From Owenia fusiformis (lineage: Eukaryota; Annelida; Polychaeta; Sabellida; Oweniidae): 64,000 nucleotides of DNA. The stretch covers positions 23,326,455 to 23,390,454 of the forward strand of contig CAIIXF020000002.1 in assembly GCA_903813345.2 (NCBI GenBank). The letters are read 5' to 3'. A program made the position numbers and the translations under genes. Shown here one piece after another: positions 46,905-60,320 of this stretch. The notes beneath the pieces are model-generated. The model did not search any database. It was not told the DNA's origin and worked only from the letters and a program-made list of their open reading frames with translations. Positions within the stretch are counted from its first letter, which is position 1, and each line of letters begins with the position of its first letter.

Positions 46905-47235
46905 TCAAAATAGCCACTTTTTACCAAAAGTGCCATTAGACAGTGTGCAATGCTTATAATATCCACATACCAAATATGAACGAAATCGCTCCACTACTTT
47001 TCGAGTTAAAATTTTGAAAAATGGCCATCTTCTACCAAAAGTGCCATTAGACAGTGTGCAATGCTTATAATATCCACATACCAAATATGAACAAAATCGC
47101 TCCACTACTTTTCGAGTTAAAATTTTGAAAAATGGCCGCCTTCTTCCAAAAGTGTCATTAGACAGTATACCTACAGACGGACAGACGGACGGGCGGAGGC
47201 GTTCCCTATATCCCACCGAACTTCGCTCGATGGGA
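46905..47235. repeat. Tandem 111-bp units with a GACGGACAGACGGACGG tail
   Basis: TGCCATTAGACAGTGTGCAA occurs at 46931 and 47042, and a diverged form begins near 47151. Units contain TCGCTCCACTACTTTTCGAG. The end has ACAGACGGACAGACGGACGG, then CACCGAACTTCGCTCGATGGG. Similar ACGGACGG repeats followed by 'GAACTTCG' are common dispersed repeats in some invertebrate genomes. The minus-strand frame 46905-47216 is repeat-derived. Confidence 0.85.
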
Positions 47236-48032
47236 TAATTATTATAACTCTATCAATTCTATGGGATAGTATCAAAAAGTGCGACTTATCATTGTTTGAT
47301 CAAATACCAAAAATGAAGGATATTGTCAAAAGGACATGGTCTCTGAAATAAAAACAATTAAATAAAAAAGGACATAGTCATTACTAAAACAGCTTTAACA
47401 CTCCCATAATTGTCAAGGCATCTTTGCATGTCAGAATCACTATTTTATTAAATTGATGGTGCTTACCAACAATGGACAAATCCCATTGCGAATAAAGTAA
47501 TGAGAGGAGAGATATAATATGAGCGATGGTTTAAAGAAGATGTGGAATACTGATCAAGAAACAAGATACTAAACACTTTAAACACAACGAAACATAGGTC
47601 AATAAACGAGGAACAAATATGATAACCAATAAACGATTTTTTAAATCATATAAATATGATTAGCAATACGTTCAACATTGCACGGGGCCTTTAAGGAAAT
47701 AAAGATTGAAATAATTATCTGATGAACAGACATCAAACGTTTAATCAATCCGAATGAACGTTAACAATCCTCTAAATGAATTTGATATAATTGAAATAAT
47801 ATACTTCTATTCAGCAATTGGTTTTTAATCTAAATAATTGAAAATTGTTTCTTGATTGACAGTTATAATGATGGGACTTTTGCCATCATAGTTTTTTAAT
47901 TAAAATCAATGTAACATATTTACAATTTATAGTGCCTCACAAGAGGGAGTATTAGGTGCCACATAATTATATTTACAATAATTCGTGATTCATAAGTTAA
48001 CACATGTGCGGCTATAGGACTCGAACCCGATA

Positions 48033-48235
48033 CAGTCAATTAGAGGATATAACAAAAACTAACAAAAAAAACTGTAAATTGAAATATCCCTAAAAGTGGA
48101 GCACCTCCATAAGTGAAAAACATTTCCAAATCTCGATACCCATTTACTTAATATGTTAAATGAACCTCTGTAAATTGAGCACCTCCTAAGTGAAACACTC
48201 TTTCATATGTATACTCTATTATATGTGTTTTACTG
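48033..48235. mobile_element. Possible TA-flanked CAGT...ACTG MITE
   Basis: The left end CAGTCAATTAGAGGATATAA resembles the complement of the right end (CAGTAAAACACATATAATAG) after TA on each side. Inside, GAGCACCTCCATAAGTGAAA recurs as GAGCACCTCCTAAGTGAAAC about 90 bp later. It is plausibly a small pogo-type element; the terminal similarity is weak. Confidence 0.35.
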
Positions 48236-51112
48236 TAGTTGCATAAACCGATAACGCAAGAAATCAACACCAAGTTCTGCACAAGAATGTATGCACAATC
48301 CACTCAAATATCGCATATATAATATGGTCAATATTTATCCCCGATTGATATATAACACAGCTCCTGGATTTAACACTAACTTTTAAACAAATCAACGGGA
48401 TGTACGACAGTCAAGTAATGCGATATGCGTTATTGGGGAAATCAGAAATCAATGTTAAGAAATATTCATGGCCAAGCCTTTAATCTTAGATAATATTTCA
48501 TTTTCTCATTGAACTTCTCCCCAAAATCTATAATAGCATGTACTCGATGGTCATGATAAGCGTGTGATGTACGCAACTGTGAATTATGACGTATATTATT
48601 CTATCTGGTCAGGGTAGTGCAAAAAGATAACTTATGTGATATGTTTCTTTACCGTGTTTGAATAATCTCGTGTGTTTGATTGCTCCATGGATTATTTATA
48701 TTAAGTTTCAAGTTTCAAATCTCATAGGGCACAATACGTGCTAATTCTGCAAAAGTATTATCCGGTATCTCCTCTTAGAAAGTCATTCGCGTATCTTAAT
48801 ACATATTCAATATTTAATAGCATCATAATTTGATCATATGTATCCCGAATATCCTTACAAATACAGTAGACGAAGAAGTATTTCCATTGATATTTTAATT
48901 GCATGAGACAATTAGTTCATCAAATCCCGCGTTTCACAGTTACATAACTCGATGGTACATTGCAAATGGTAAATTTACATTCGCATATAATGTCAACAAA
49001 TAAAAAGTAAAATATTTTTTTCAAGAACATCGATCAGTTAGAACAATTATGTTAGACTATATCAGAACCACATTGATCTCTCCTTTCCAGAAAAGCACAT
49101 TTGACTATAAACATATTATCTTATGTTTTCCCCCAAGATATACACGTTCTATTACAAAATAATTATATCTCGTATCGATAATTTTCCATATAAATATCTA
49201 AGACTGCATTTCAAGAGATGATTTCAAAAAGCATGGCCAATTGACAATTAAGAACTGGTGTTTTTGTATGGATTGTTTCTGGTTACCACCAAATGACCCA
49301 ATAACTAAATCTACTTCGGTTACTATAAAGAGTACGTATAAAAGACATTAAAGAGAGAATCAGAAATAGTGAGCAGGCAAACAAAAAATTGTTTCAATTT
49401 TAGAATATTTCTGGCCTGTGTCATTCCTTTTCATGTCTATTTTCTAAAAATCCCCAAAGTACACACTTTATTTCAGGAAAACTAAAGATTTTTACAATAA
49501 TGTATTGTTTTTCTATAAGAATGGTTACCATTCTTATTATTTTTGAGAATTTAAACATTTTCACCCATTTTTGCACTTTTAATCCATTATAACTTCACCA
49601 ATTTACAATATATCGAAGATATTTTGGGAGATTTTGTATTTGAGATTGTAAGGAATAGTTGTCAATTGTACATGTTGCTTGTAATTTTGTCACCCCCATA
49701 GATCTGATTCTACCTTTAAGTTACGAATCGGGTGAGGAAACGATTAAGAGATCAGTCTAAAACCTATCGGTAAACATTGATGGATTTCATATATTAGATA
49801 GTATATAGTTCCACCGCTGATCACCCTGGTGACCGCAAGGCAACTTGAGGTGCAATTTACGTGTGATTTGAACTTATCTTCGAGAACTAGATGAATGAGC
49901 AAGTCAGGATTTCATTCAGTGTTTTCATTAACTAATTCTTATTCGTTTTAATAGAATTGGGTGATACCTAGGGTGATACTATTGGGATATATATATTCAG
50001 GGTATTGTTGATAATCTTAATTGAACTATTTCTTTGTTCAATTGTTGATGGACAGCTAGTGTATAATTGATATCTGGCCTATGTTTTGAACCGAATGTAA
50101 CTAAATTACAAATCTTAGTTTGGAACTTACTAGATTAGTACTAGCAGGTAGTCTGTTGTAAGGTTCACCTGTGCTTAACGCCACAGTAATATGAATAGCT
50201 ATTCAAGCGATGCACACCCTTCTACCTGTTCAAATTGTTTACAGTGTGTTATACAATGTGTGACAAACATTATTTAGATTTTTTTATTAAGATTTTTCCG
50301 TTTCTCGAAAGTTAACGATTCGTGATGACGTCATTACCAGTAAGTAACCAGGGCTGGTTGTACTGTAGTATTGATGAGTCACTAAAATCCATAGTAAAAA
50401 TGAATGAAAAGTATATATCCCTAAACTGTCTAACACTGAAGCAAGCGATGACATTTTTTATGAACATAGTTCACATAAGTATACCCTTTGCATTTGTTTG
50501 ACTTCACTTCGGAAATCATCATCATAGTTTAACTAGACTCTGCGCGCAGGGTACATAAGTAGGTCATAAATTAGGAACCAAGTTGTCTGTATCAGTAGGC
50601 GTCCTTCAGTTATATTTTCAAAACCTGGTACACAATATCATATTATGTAATATATAGTGATTATATTTGTATAAGCAGCGACTGCATTAAAATACCAGAA
50701 AATGGCATCTGCCATGGATATAATTAAATAAATTGACGTATCGTGTACTCACGTCGCTATTATCTTTTGTATGATTTGATTTAACTGCACACCGAATTAA
50801 GCTAATGCTTGCAAATAATGGTTTATTATGATGTTCTTCCACCGTAGAAGCAACGAAGCTACTTAAACCATTTGATAAAAGTAAATGTATCTACTGTCTG
50901 TATGTCGAGAGTCTTAGATGGAACGTGTTCTGCTCTTTTTATTAAAATCAATGTAACATATTTACAGTTTTTAATGGCTATGACTCCTTTGAGGGAGTAT
51001 TAGGAGTCACATAATGATATTTACATGATTTCTGATTTATTATTAGAAATTTACATTTGTAAATTATCTTTTTAATTATTTGACAAATATAATAGTACAA
51101 CTGTCTGAAATA

Positions 51113-51183
51113 CAGGGTGTCCATAACGTCTCACACACAGTATTTAGTCTGTGTAGAGTGTAGACGACTTCATGGGCACCCTG
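51113..51183. mobile_element. 71-bp TA-flanked CAGGGTG mini-element
   Basis: CAGGGTGTCCATAACGTCTC at the left and CATGGGCACCCTG at the right have TA on both sides. It is of the same general mariner-like terminal type as those at 13041 and 24084, with GTCC or GCCC in place of GGCC. Confidence 0.8.
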
Positions 51184-52909
51184 TAAGCTAGCAGAAGTTG
51201 CGATGGGGAACGAATAAAACATTACAAAATATATCATTCTGAAGCAATAAGAATGTACGCATGCGCAGTCAACCGAGATGGACATCCCAAAAACTATGAT
51301 CTAAGGCTCGAATAACCAATGTTAAACACTTCTTTACCTCACAAGGTAGAATTATTGCAATCCAAAACTAGCTAGACTAATGGGACAATTTATTCACATT
51401 GAAGCAATACAATGAATGTTGGAGAACAAAAACATGTTATAAAATATGAATCGAGAAATAAGGCAGTCACGCCTTCTTACAGAAAATGAAAAAATACCTG
51501 TTGAACATAGACCAATACTGATAAGAACTATCGAAACATATGTCAAATGTATGGCATAGAACACCTGCCTATACTACTGATAGTGCTTAATTTGTTCTCC
51601 ATACACATAGGTCTACAGAAAACAGCCACAACTGCAAAAAGATGGATATTACTGGAATCATAAAACGTAAAATACCTTTTATTTTTATCTTCAAAATTGT
51701 GAAGTGGCAAAAATAATAGTATACCTTATGCTTTGGTCTTATTCCGTATGTTTCACTGGTCTTAAACCTTATGTTCTTAGGTTTTTACATCATCTAGATG
51801 GACCACACACTCCCATTTATTTAATGGAGGGAAAAGATACAGAGTGTAAAATGTTGGATGCAATACCTTAATAAACACTGCAAAAAGTTTCTTACTATCC
51901 TATTTTAGAGAAAAGGTTTTGAAGAAAAAGTTTATCTGGTCTAATTTGAAAGTTATTGGTGAATTAAGGTACATACATGTACATTTCTAAATAACAGAAG
52001 TGAAAAAGGTTACATTCGATTTCTCAGAATTATTGAAAGTTTACTTGAGTATCAAATCATTTTAATGAAGTAAAGTCATAGCTCTTGGACTTACAAAAAT
52101 AGGCGGGGTGCTGCGAAATTTTTTTTTTTATAAACTTGTAATAATTGTTTTATTTGAGATACCATCTTTATACCTTCTTGTATCTTTGGTTCGTTTCTCA
52201 AAAGTCCAAGAATTCTTTCAACATTTAATTTGGGGGATCACTAGTTATAAATTACCATTACGCAACATCTACTAATCAAATGATGCTATCAGACAAATCA
52301 AAGGCTCTGACCAGATCTCTCAAATACTTTTTATCGCTGAACTAATTAAGATCATGTTTTGATATGCTACACAAACAACCATATCAATAACATTGTCTGA
52401 TTACGTGGCTTAACACTGACACCAACGCTTCTTCTTAAGGGACTACTTTAAGCCTGGAAAAATAACATTACATATCCCGTATTAATCTTGTGTCACGTGC
52501 GATGCGAAGGGATGCAAGATAGTGACCTTTTCAATAATATTTTTATCCCACTTGGGCTTAATGGTTTCATGCAATTTCTGAAATGTCAACATTGACGATA
52601 CAATGCTGCATTTTGACATAAAAGTGGAATAGGTTCTTGTAGGAAACATGCCTTGTATTGTGAGGACTTTTAACACAGAATGTAATCACACCCAGCAGAA
52701 CTAATGCTTTAATGGGAAGGTTAACGATAACTATAATAATCCAGGAAACAGAGTAATACAAGAAAGAACAAATGGTTTTCTGGAAGTAAAATAGAAATAC
52801 ATTTTATAGAATATAAACACACCAGACAGACCTAATATTGTTTAATGAACTTGTGTATACCATTATAGTTATACATTTTAAAGCAATGAAATCAAACCAG
52901 AGTTCCTGA

Positions 52910-53515
52910 AGCTACTATAATCCAGAGTTCTTGAAGCTACTATAATTTTATACAATTAAAGCATTCCATAACCAGGCAGTGTTGATGATTTAACGAAAGT
53001 GATGTAAACTAATATAATTTCCTAGAATGTTATCAAATCAGGCAGCGCTGATGATTTAACGAGAGTTATGTAAACTAATATAATTTCCTAGAATGTTATC
53101 AAATCAGGCAGCGCTGTTGATTTAACGAGAGTGATGTAAACTAATATAATTTCCTAGAATGTCATCAAATCAGGCAGCGTTGATGATTTAACGAGAGTTA
53201 TGTAAATTAATATAATTTCCTAGAATGTTATCAAATCGGGCAGTGATTGGTGATGGCTGAACGAGAGTCCTGTAAACGAGTATAACTTCACTGAATGGTA
53301 TCAATCCAGACAGCGCTGGTGGTTTAAAGAGAGTTATGTAAACTTGTCTAATTTTATAGAATGTTATCAAATCAGGCACCACTGATGATTTAATGAGAGC
53401 TATGTAAACTACTATAACTTCAAAGAATGTTATCATATCAGGCAGCGTTGATGATTTAATGAGAGCAATGTTAACGACTATAATTGCATTAGAATATAAT
53501 CATACCACAAACGTA
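52910..53515. repeat. Minisatellite with 66-bp units
   Basis: GATGATTTAACGAGAGTTAT, then GTAAACTAATATAATTTCCT and AGAATGTTATCAAATCAGGC, repeats about eight times. The four central units are nearly identical and the outer ones diverged. The minus frame 53188-53436 is repeat-derived. Confidence 0.92.
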
Positions 53516-53869
53516 GACGTATCCTGTTAAAGCAAAACCATGAAGAAGCAAAACCAACCTGTTGTAAAATGTCCAAAACGTCCCATGCTTAAACAACTTA
53601 GATAGTTGATTTACACTAATTTTATTTCAATATAAAAAATGCATAAATTATGCACTTGATTTAGACGTACGTCACAGCTAATGACTTTACAGGAGTACTG
53701 TAAGCAATCATGATCTCATAAAATATCACCATAACAAACAGAACAATGCTTATGTCAGACATGTAAACAATTAGGCAAAATTTGTTGTCCTTTTTCTGTT
53801 TCAGTTGACAATGGTAATGACACGCACGGGAATATATCACTTTTCACCCGCAGAGGTTAGTTATAGTTA

Positions 53870-54003
53870 TGCCTTGGCCACATATGCTCCGATCCATCGG
53901 CCGGCGCCCAGCCGATTGAGTGTTCAAAAATGATTCAATTTTGAACAAAATACTCAATCGGCCGGGAGCCGTAGTGAAAATCGGAGCAAATGTGACCAAG
54001 GCA
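53870..54003. mobile_element. Harbinger-like MITE, 134 bp, TTA target duplication
   Basis: The termini TGCCTTGGCCACATATGCTC and its imperfect complement are flanked by TTA on both sides (53867-53869, 54004-54006). The hairpin includes CCGATTGAGT and ACTCAATCGG near its centre. Three-bp TWA duplications are typical of PIF/Harbinger elements. There is no coding capacity. Confidence 0.82.
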
Positions 54004-54006
54004 TTA

Positions 54007-56170
54007 CAAAACTATCTTCTAAGAAGCTAAGTCAAACGAATGCGAAATTGTTCGGCTGAACTTGTATTGTGAAGTGTTTACCCTCCCCACGACATAACCA
54101 ATATATTTACATCACGTTTAGATATCATCGACTTCAGGTTCCATTAAAGAACTTGAATATTCTGAGAGTAAAGTGACTTCGGATTACTTAACAATGCCTC
54201 CCTTGTATAAATGCATACAAGCAGAAAATCCGACATTAGGAAGATTGATTTATAAGTACTACTGAGATTGGACATGCTTTGTCTTAAGAGATTAATTTAC
54301 TGATGTAAGAACTGTTTAGATAAGACTTTCCTGTCTATTGTTCAAATCAAAGAGAGCATCGCTATGGTTTTTTATCAACTAGGATAAGATGTAATATCCA
54401 TAAAAATCCAATATACAGTTTACAAGGATCATGCCAACTTTAAAGTATGATATTTACTTGTAAAGTTTTGCTTATAAATGGAGTACAAACTGACATTTTC
54501 CGCTAATTAATATCAAAGTTGACGATAAATTTACTGCTTGTGAAAATCTTGTAAAAATACAAATCCAAAACATGTTCATTTGACACAACATACAACATTT
54601 GTTTTAACTTTTGTGTAATTCAAGCAAGAACAAATGTTTTGTAGAGTCCACTTCAAAATTAATGCGAGGCGAATATATTTCTTCTCAATATTCTAACGAG
54701 ACTTGAGAAATACTAAAAAGTGTCAGACATGTTTCTTATGGAAGTCATGATTTTTATTGGAATGTGTTCCTGAATAATTACCCATAATGCAACACTTGAG
54801 GTGAAAACCTTGAGCACTCTTTTGTATTTGCCGTTTTTGTTCTTTTCTAGATGAGGTAAAACATATCTTATGCTTTAATCATGTATCAAAATAAGTTTTC
54901 CTTCAAGTTTATACCAAGGCAAATAGATTTACCTCGTACTCTTTGAAAGTATGATCAAAAAGAGAAACATGTCAATGCTCATTTAGAAGTTCTCATGTTT
55001 CTAACACAGGGTAGAATGCCCTTCTCTTGAAAGTCCATAATATGCTTTGGAAGTTTCTATTTAAATCATTTCCCTAAAATAGAACCCATGGTCCTTGGAC
55101 TATTGCATCAAAAGATCAGTTTAGGTTACCTGTCATCTGCCGTTAACACTGAAGGAGGGCATAAGTTCAGCACTAATGTACGTCAAGACTCTTTGACAAC
55201 GTCGATTACCTTTATTCTGTGACATCTAAGGTAATGTCATTAAAGAAATGATGAAGTGTAAGCCCAGAGAAAAGGAATATGGACATAGACATCAATGTCA
55301 ACTACCCACTACCCGAACAATGATCTGATAGACAATGTTGAATGACCTTCCTTTCCTCCCATCGTACACCACGCGTCAAATAAAGAATAACCACAATGCA
55401 ACATCAAAGGACACTTGGGATATTAGATTCCTTATATATAGCCAGATATGAAGATAGCGAAGTGCACACGTAAAGCATACAATCTGCATCACAGAACCTG
55501 TAAAACAGAACTTACTTTGTCCACTTTGAAACGCAAGACTTCAAGATATCAAAATGCAAATACTTGAACAAATAGTTTAACAAACTGTTTTAAACAGCAC
55601 TTTTAGCCCACTTTTAGTCTATGTTTCCAAAATTTTAACATTTTATATTCAGTAAGTGATAGGGTCAGGATGTGCATGGCCGATGTTATCCAATACATGA
55701 TGGATGTTAACATTACCAATACATACGGCAAATCTCCTTTCAAGTCTTCAAACATCAATAAGGCTCTTCCCTTTGTTTGTATTGATAGTTCCGTATTTAA
55801 TTGCACTTCACATGCCCTCTGGTCATTACAAAATTGGTAGAATGATAACGAGACGTTCAAAATGTTTGCGGTCATCGATTTCACTAACAGAACAGATTTT
55901 TTGTAAGCTCCCGATTGATCAATACGCAATTAATCATGGTGCAACTTACCTGCTATATTGAATCGTTTTTCAATTTGACATTTCTATTATTACATATGAA
56001 CAATCTAATGGTTTCCGTTTGATGTTTTCTTTGAAGAAATCCTTATAAATGGCTTTCTTACTCTCTTTATTTTATAAGGACAGTCGAATTAATTATGTGT
56101 GTGAATGTGTGTATGGGTATTACCACTGTTGTGTGTGTCTGAGAGTTAACACACGTTCCCTCTAGTCAGT
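54007..56170. other. No recognised gene or repeat
   Basis: This is AT-rich sequence. A minus-strand frame at 55603-55929 (108 codons) has one hydrophobic stretch and a basic tail, but it matches no family I know and has no supporting splice or promoter signal that I trust. Confidence 0.5.
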
Positions 56171-56203
56171 ATGGCTGATGAAACAACCTTTTCGGTGTTG
56201 TCA

Positions 56204-56280
56204 AATTGGCTGAGTGGCTCATGCTATCCTAGGCGATTTTACCGTAACCACGAGGTCACGAGTTCGAAACGCGTTAGCTC
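56204..56280 (+). repeat. tRNA-like sequence, possible SINE head
   Basis: TGGCTGAGTGG fits the RNA polymerase III A box, and GAGTTCGAAACG about 40 bp later approximates the B box. The flanking bases do not pair as an acceptor stem, so this is not called a functional tRNA gene. It stands some 120 bp before the 92-bp satellite. Confidence 0.45.
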
Positions 56281-56359
56281 TTTGCGTTTATTCGTTGATC
56301 ACAAGCACTTTCTGCTCACCATACAGTTCATTAGTTACTCGTATTATGCAAATGTGAAA

Positions 56360-57540
56360 CAGCATACCATGCTTAGCATGTATACTTAATAGTACACACT
56401 GCCTTAAATCATGCACAGTCTTCTCATGTACAATTCTTTGCTCACCGACATAACATGTTGACATGCTTAGCATATATACTTAACAGTGTATACTGCCTTA
56501 AATCATGCACAGTCTTCATGTACATTTCTTTGCTCACTGACAGAACATGTTGACATGCTTAGCATGTATACTTCACACCGAACACTGCTTTAAATCACGC
56601 CGAGTCTTCATGTACAATTCTTTGCTCACCGACATAACATGTTGACATGTCTAGCATGTATACTTAACAGTGTATACTGCCTTAAATCATGCACAGTCTT
56701 AATGTACATTTCTTTGCTCACCGGCATAACATGTTGACATGTCTAGCATGTATACTAAGCAGTGTACACTGCCTTAAATCATGCACAGTCTTAATGTACA
56801 TTTCTTTGCTCACCGACATAACATGTTGACATGCTTAGCATGTGTACTTCACAGTGTACACTGCCTTAAATCATGCACAGTCTTAATGAACATTCTTTGC
56901 TCACCGACATAACATGTTGACATGTCTAGCATGTATACTAAACAGTGTATACTGCCTTAAATCATGCACAGTCTTAATGTACATTTCTTTGCTCACCGGC
57001 ATAACATGTTGACATGCTTAGCATGTATACTAAACAGTGTACACTGCCTTAAATCATGCACAGTCTTAATGAACATTCTTTGCTCACCGACATAACATGT
57101 TGACATGTCTAGCATGTATACTAAACAGTGTATACTGCCTTAAATCATGCACAGTCTTAATGTACAATTCTTTGCTCACCGACATAACATGTTGACATGT
57201 CTAGCATGTATACTTAACAGTGTATACTGCCTTAAATCATGCACAGTCTTAATGTACATTTCTTTGCTCACCGGCATAACATGTTGACATGTCTAGCATG
57301 TATACTAAACAGTGTACAGTGCCTTAAATCATGCACAGTCTTAATGTACATTTCTTTGCTCACCGACATAACATGTTGACAAGCTTAGCATTTATACTCA
57401 ATAGCATAACATATCATGCTGGCATACTAAGCATGAATACTCAACAGCATAATATATCACGTTGACATGCTAAGTATGTATATACTCAACACCACTGTCT
57501 TACATTATGTATATAGTAGTACATTTCTTTGCTCAAACAT
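56360..57540. repeat. Satellite of 92-bp units
   Basis: GCCTTAAATCATGCACAGTC recurs at 91-94-bp steps from 56401 to about 57320, some eleven times, with partial and decayed units on both sides. Each unit also has TTTCTTTGCTCACCGACATA, ACATGTTGACATG and the palindrome CATGCTTAGCATG (or CTAGCATG). The units are highly alike, so the array was recently homogenised. Confidence 0.95.
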
Positions 57541-59484
57541 TGATTCTGTGAGTCCTAAAATGTTGTGCTGTTGGAACGTTTAAGTATGCTTATCATTAGT
57601 GAGTTTATGCAACTTAAAGGATGCGTAATGAAGATTAGGTAACACTTAATTATCCAAGGGCAAAATCTATTGGATTATTTTCCATAATAATTTACTATAA
57701 TATCTTGATAAATACTCGGGGCGTAAAGTTGCATAGTCAGCGCTTAGAAACTAAGAAATCGAAATAAATTGTTTAATCACACTAATGTGTGATTTCAATT
57801 TTCTAGAACAATTATATTTTGTTGGTTATAAATCTATACCAATGCATGACTATTGTGTTGGGATACGTCACCCTGGAGAACAGAGGCGATTAATAACTTT
57901 GTAGACGAAGCCATATTTGAAAAAAGCGAAATCAAAATATTGGAAGGGGTTCGCTATAATGACAGAATGACGAGATTAAAGTGATATTTCAAATGACATC
58001 ACATCTCATTACTTGCAATGGATCACAGCCGAGGGTTCCAATCTAAATCAGTTTGAATTCCAGTCGTAACTTCCCAGTAATACGAGGGAATCCATTGTAC
58101 ATCTCAATAATAAATATTGTCCCCCTTTAAGGGTATCAAACAATGAGTCGATAGAAGTGTATTAATTAAACACAATTGTATGTACCATCAGTATTTGACA
58201 TGAAACGAATCAATGTAACAGTGGACGATCCAATACTAATAGTATTCCGATAATTCATCACTCTAGATCTCTTCATGTCTTTCACACTATGTAGAATCCC
58301 TTTCAAATGTGTGATGAAAGTTCATATAGGGTCAATACTTTCTAATGGTTTATGAAATCGAGAATGTAAGAAACGTCTAACTTTTTTCTATAGCAAGAAA
58401 TTTTAGTCATCTTAATACAAATCATATTTTCAATGGCGAGAACCTTTAGCTATCCCAAATACTTTTTTCCTTTACTCTATGTAGCATCTATCAGTCAGCA
58501 GTATGCTTATTTATTCATGTTAGAGAGCGAAGGGGTTGTTCATCATTAATTTAGTATTTCATTTAATCGAGTGCATCAGTTGATATAATAATTGCCCTTA
58601 ATACAATGAAGGTTAGATTACGAACATTCATGCCAAGGTCTGGAAACAACACATTTGTGGAATTACATCATCCACAATGCATATCGTGTCCTAAATCCTT
58701 TAATACACATTCTCTGGGAAAGGAATCATAATTGGTTTGAAAAATGTTGACATTAAAGAAGCCTTCGCCCTTTTTGAATCACCTCTTCTTTGGGCAAGTA
58801 TTCAAGTATTCATGATACTTTTATTAGACATGTCGTTTCTACGTAAATTATTGATTGTTTATTTATAATTAACAGTTTTATTGAACTCATGTGGATCTTT
58901 AAACGAACAAACGTGAATGAGTAAACAAAAAGTTAAAAGATACCACCAGAATTTAAAAATGGGTTCCATTTGAGGATCTTGGGTTGGTTTGTGAGGCCAT
59001 GTTGTGTCATATGGAAATATCTCATTTTGTCCAAACGGAGAAGCCTAAGTGTATTTCCCAATTACAACATCCGTGTCACTTGACTACTATTCTAATCTCT
59101 TCATCTGATACGTCCAACACTTTTTTGCAAAAAGGGTAATTTAGATAGAAATACTCCAAAAGCAGTTTCGTTCGTTCCATACCTTCACTATCTCTCTGCC
59201 GATCTATAAATTCTTGGGGACACTGGATCCACAAAATCTGTGGATTGTTCTACCGTCTCATCAACAAGAAATCAGTAAGTAATATTAAATGGGAGATTGC
59301 ACGGACCATGGTCCCATTATATCGTTCATACTGGTTCTGGTTATTTAAAAACAATTGCTCAAATGGATAGAACTTGAATTACGAACTGTTACTTGGAACC
59401 TAGAAGATCGAAGTTTATATTATGTCTTACAGGGTATCAACTAAAAACCCGCTTACACGTAGGTAGCAAAATAATAGAATGAAC

Positions 59485-59557
59485 TGTATTTTATTTTAAA
59501 GAATGTACAGTTGTAACAAAAGAAGAGTACATTCTTTTGTTGCCTTTAAGGAATGGA
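59485..59557. repeat. Self-complementary repeat, copy 1
   Basis: TTTTAAAGAATGTACAGTTG and AGAAGAGTACATTCTTTTGT form a stem through AAGAATGTAC and GTACATTCTT. The same sequence with few changes recurs at 60321-60395 in the same orientation, about 836 bp away. Confidence 0.8.
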
Positions 59558-60320
59558 CACTAGAAAATAGAAATGAGTTAATTAATTGTAAATTCACTCT
59601 GCTCATTGTAAAATAAATTGCGAAAAATAAGAAGGAATCCAAAACTCATAGATAATCTACTTGTTTGGAATGTTTGGTTTGTTTCATTTGAACTGATAAC
59701 TCTTTTATTTACAATTATGTGTTCTTGGACATATTTCAATATTTCAGCTTCTTGGCACTTTGCTTCCATATTTTAAATACATTCGAACATGAGAGCCAGT
59801 AATATATTACTTACATCCACATAAGGATCCCACATTTACAGAAATATATAACATAAAACATATTGGCGTTATCTTAATAAGGTTAATTACAACAACTGAT
59901 GCTGCTTTCTCATGCTAAATGTGAGTGTATGACATATTAATCTATCATGTATTCTATAGATCTTTCATAAAATGGCTCACCTTTATATCGTTTTAATGAT
60001 TTCAATATATTTAATTGTTAAATAACATGAAACAGAAATAATGAAATAATAAATACAACATTATTGTTACATGTCAACTCAGGTGAAAATCATAAATTTC
60101 TACCTGGAATTATCTCTATTTCACAAGCATCAGGTGTTATCATCAAGAGGATATACATCGGTTTTGACCTTTTTACCTATATCTAATTAAAAGTTACTAT
60201 CAAGAATATAGTCATATTTCTAAATGTTATTTCAAAAGATCATGTGATGATACCAATATCGATATACGCATGCGCCTGCATGTGCTTGAGTAAAACGTCG
60301 AGGTGGTAATATATATGGAC

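Larger units (their letters stand above)
44412..52900. other. Region upstream of the first recognised receptor exon
   Basis: An upstream exon with a signal peptide is expected, but I found none that fits the required phase. The best donor-like site (GTAAGC near 47463 on minus) has an open hydrophobic stretch, but joining it in the required phase creates a stop. 45.94-46.27 kb is a tandem duplication of about 180 bp with a 15-G run. At 47.9 and 50.95 kb two copies of a short dispersed repeat share TAAAATCAATGTAACATATT and GAGGGAGTATTAGG. 48.24-50.9 and 51.2-52.9 kb show nothing recognisable. Confidence 0.55.

Noticed and set aside
46905-47216. 103-codon minus-strand frame
   Set aside because: It consists of translated 111-bp tandem units and a GACGGACAG repeat.
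47457-47560. Candidate first exon of the receptor with donor GTAAGC and a hydrophobic stretch
   Set aside because: In the phase required by exon 44302-44411 the junction codon becomes TGA, and there is no in-frame ATG.
53188-53436. 82-codon minus-strand frame
   Set aside because: It is a translation of the 66-bp minisatellite.
55603-55929. PiggyBac transposase fragment
   Set aside because: A short likeness around ELSIQTKGR does not continue into the expected catalytic blocks.
56204-56280. Functional tRNA gene
   Set aside because: A and B box-like motifs are present, but the acceptor stem does not pair and the B box deviates.
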